The notes under the pieces: generated by a model
Databases searched by the model: none
The model's input: only the letters and a program-made list of their open reading frames with translations
Told to the model about the DNA's origin: nothing
Source: an uncultured Neisseriaceae bacterium
Lineage (GTDB): Bacteria > Pseudomonadota > Gammaproteobacteria > Burkholderiales > UBA11063
Assembly (NCBI GenBank): GCA_937952895.1
Contig: CALFYC010000182.1
Location: 1 to 11,005 of the forward strand
DNA length: 11,005 nucleotides
Direction of reading: 5' to 3'
Made by a program: the position numbers and the translations under genes
Shown: positions 10,673 to 11,005 of the stretch, piece after piece
How positions within the stretch are numbered: the first letter of the stretch is position 1
How the letters are laid out: each line of letters opens with the position of its first letter

Positions 10673-10852
10673 ATGGATAATATAGAGAAAAATACATTGC
10701 CTAGCCAGTTTTCTATTTTTAAAGGAAAATCTGCTATGAGAATGCAATTACAAACACCAAGATCTATAGAAGATAAATATAAAGTTGGTTGTGTTATACT
10801 GCAACTTGCTCCCTTCAAAGAAGAAAAAAATGGTACAAGAATATCAAACTAA
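10673..10852 (+). CDS. short unknown protein (59 aa), possibly truncated
   Basis: The peptide MDNIEKNTLPSQFSIFKGKS continues AMRMQLQTPRSIEDKYKVGC and ends VILQLAPFKEEKNGTRISN. The F-I-KGK-AMR-QL--P followed by G-VIL--AP is reminiscent of the first half of small phage ssDNA-binding proteins with a KGK-A core; in those, more strands follow. Here the frame stops after the second strand, so it may be a truncated copy or a different compact protein. It starts 4 bases after the SpoVG-like gene and overlaps the next one by 23 bases. No other motif is visible. Identification is tentative. Confidence 0.5.
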   Translation: MDNIEKNTLPSQFSIFKGKSAMRMQLQTPRSIEDKYKVGCVILQLAPFKEEKNGTRISN

Positions 10853-11005
10853 ATTAGCACAATATCAACAAGACGCTGAGGCAAAAACAGTTACTGACGC
10901 AGTAAATGAAACACGTTCTCAAGAAATGCAAGATATGGGTGCTAGAATTCAAAAATACCAAGATACTGCATCAAAAGATTTACAACAAAAATCTATTGAA
11001 TTACA
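10830..11005 (+). CDS. coiled-coil protein, runs off the right edge
   Basis: From the ATG at 10830 the frame is open to the end of the window. It reads MVQEYQTKLAQYQQDAEAK, then TVTDAVNETRSQEMQDMGAR and IQKYQDTASKDLQQKSIEL. The spacing of hydrophobic residues and the abundance of Gln, Glu, Lys and Ala indicate one long alpha-helical coiled coil. Such Gln-rich repeats (with a KYQ or QYQ element) occur in large-phage structural or scaffold-like proteins. AAAGAAG (10818-10824) precedes the start at 5 bases. The 23-base overlap with the previous gene is the longest in the window. The function is not known and the C-terminus is missing. Confidence 0.65.
   Translation, partial: MVQEYQTKLAQYQQDAEAKTVTDAVNETRSQEMQDMGARIQKYQDTASKDLQQKSIEL

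Noticed and set aside
1..11005. CRISPR arrays, insertion sequences or retrons
   Set aside because: I saw no regularly spaced repeats, no transposase or reverse transcriptase, and no terminal inverted repeats with target duplications.

Overview
The window looks like a stretch of a large, AT-rich double-stranded DNA bacteriophage genome. Every gene I can support lies on the plus strand. Genes are short and tightly packed, often overlapping by 8-14 bases. The content is typical of phage: an HNH endonuclease, tRNA genes, a DUF1353 protein, dCMP deaminase, thymidylate synthase, dihydrofolate reductase, an exonuclease and a SpoVG-like protein. No integrase, transposase or clear structural gene is seen, except perhaps the coiled-coil protein running off the right edge. 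The host cannot be named.

Layout. (1) 1-1290: the end of one gene, a small membrane protein, a remnant of a phage Sak4-like ATPase, a terminator, an HNH endonuclease, a small phage protein and a terminator. (2) 1300-1916: two small phage proteins, each preceded by a copy of the same ~43-base leader. (3) 1939-2256: tRNA-Glu(TTC), tRNA-Gln(TTG), a decayed tRNA-Leu(TAG) and a terminator. Base composition drops visibly here: genes to the left are richer in G and C than those to the right, so this may be a module boundary. (4) 2261-4993: an operon with a protein of unknown role, DUF1353, a GatB/YqeY-like protein, a von Willebrand factor A (vWA) protein, dCMP deaminase, another unknown and a Cys-rich mini-protein. 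(5) 5003-7119: a full-length Ro60/Rsr (TROVE plus vWA) gene followed by about 630 bases that are mostly structured RNA, with one 55-codon ORF inside. (6) 7120-11005: a DEDDh exonuclease, thymidylate synthase, an isochorismatase-like protein, dihydrofolate reductase, an unknown, a SpoVG-like protein with an SSB-like acidic tip, a short unknown and an open-ended coiled-coil protein.

The most interesting part is region 5. In bacteria, Rsr works with noncoding Y RNAs, usually encoded next to it, which tether it to exonucleases or mimic tRNA. Here Rsr is followed by several strong hairpins, including a 10-bp closed stem-loop with a terminator-like hairpin downstream, and then directly by a 3'-5' exonuclease gene. 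A phage-borne Ro-Y RNA-exonuclease module is a reasonable hypothesis. I could not match the RNAs to the known YrlA consensus by eye, so they are either a divergent Y RNA or something new.

dCMP deaminase, ThyA and DHFR form a dTMP-supply set, with the Ro locus lying between the first and the other two.
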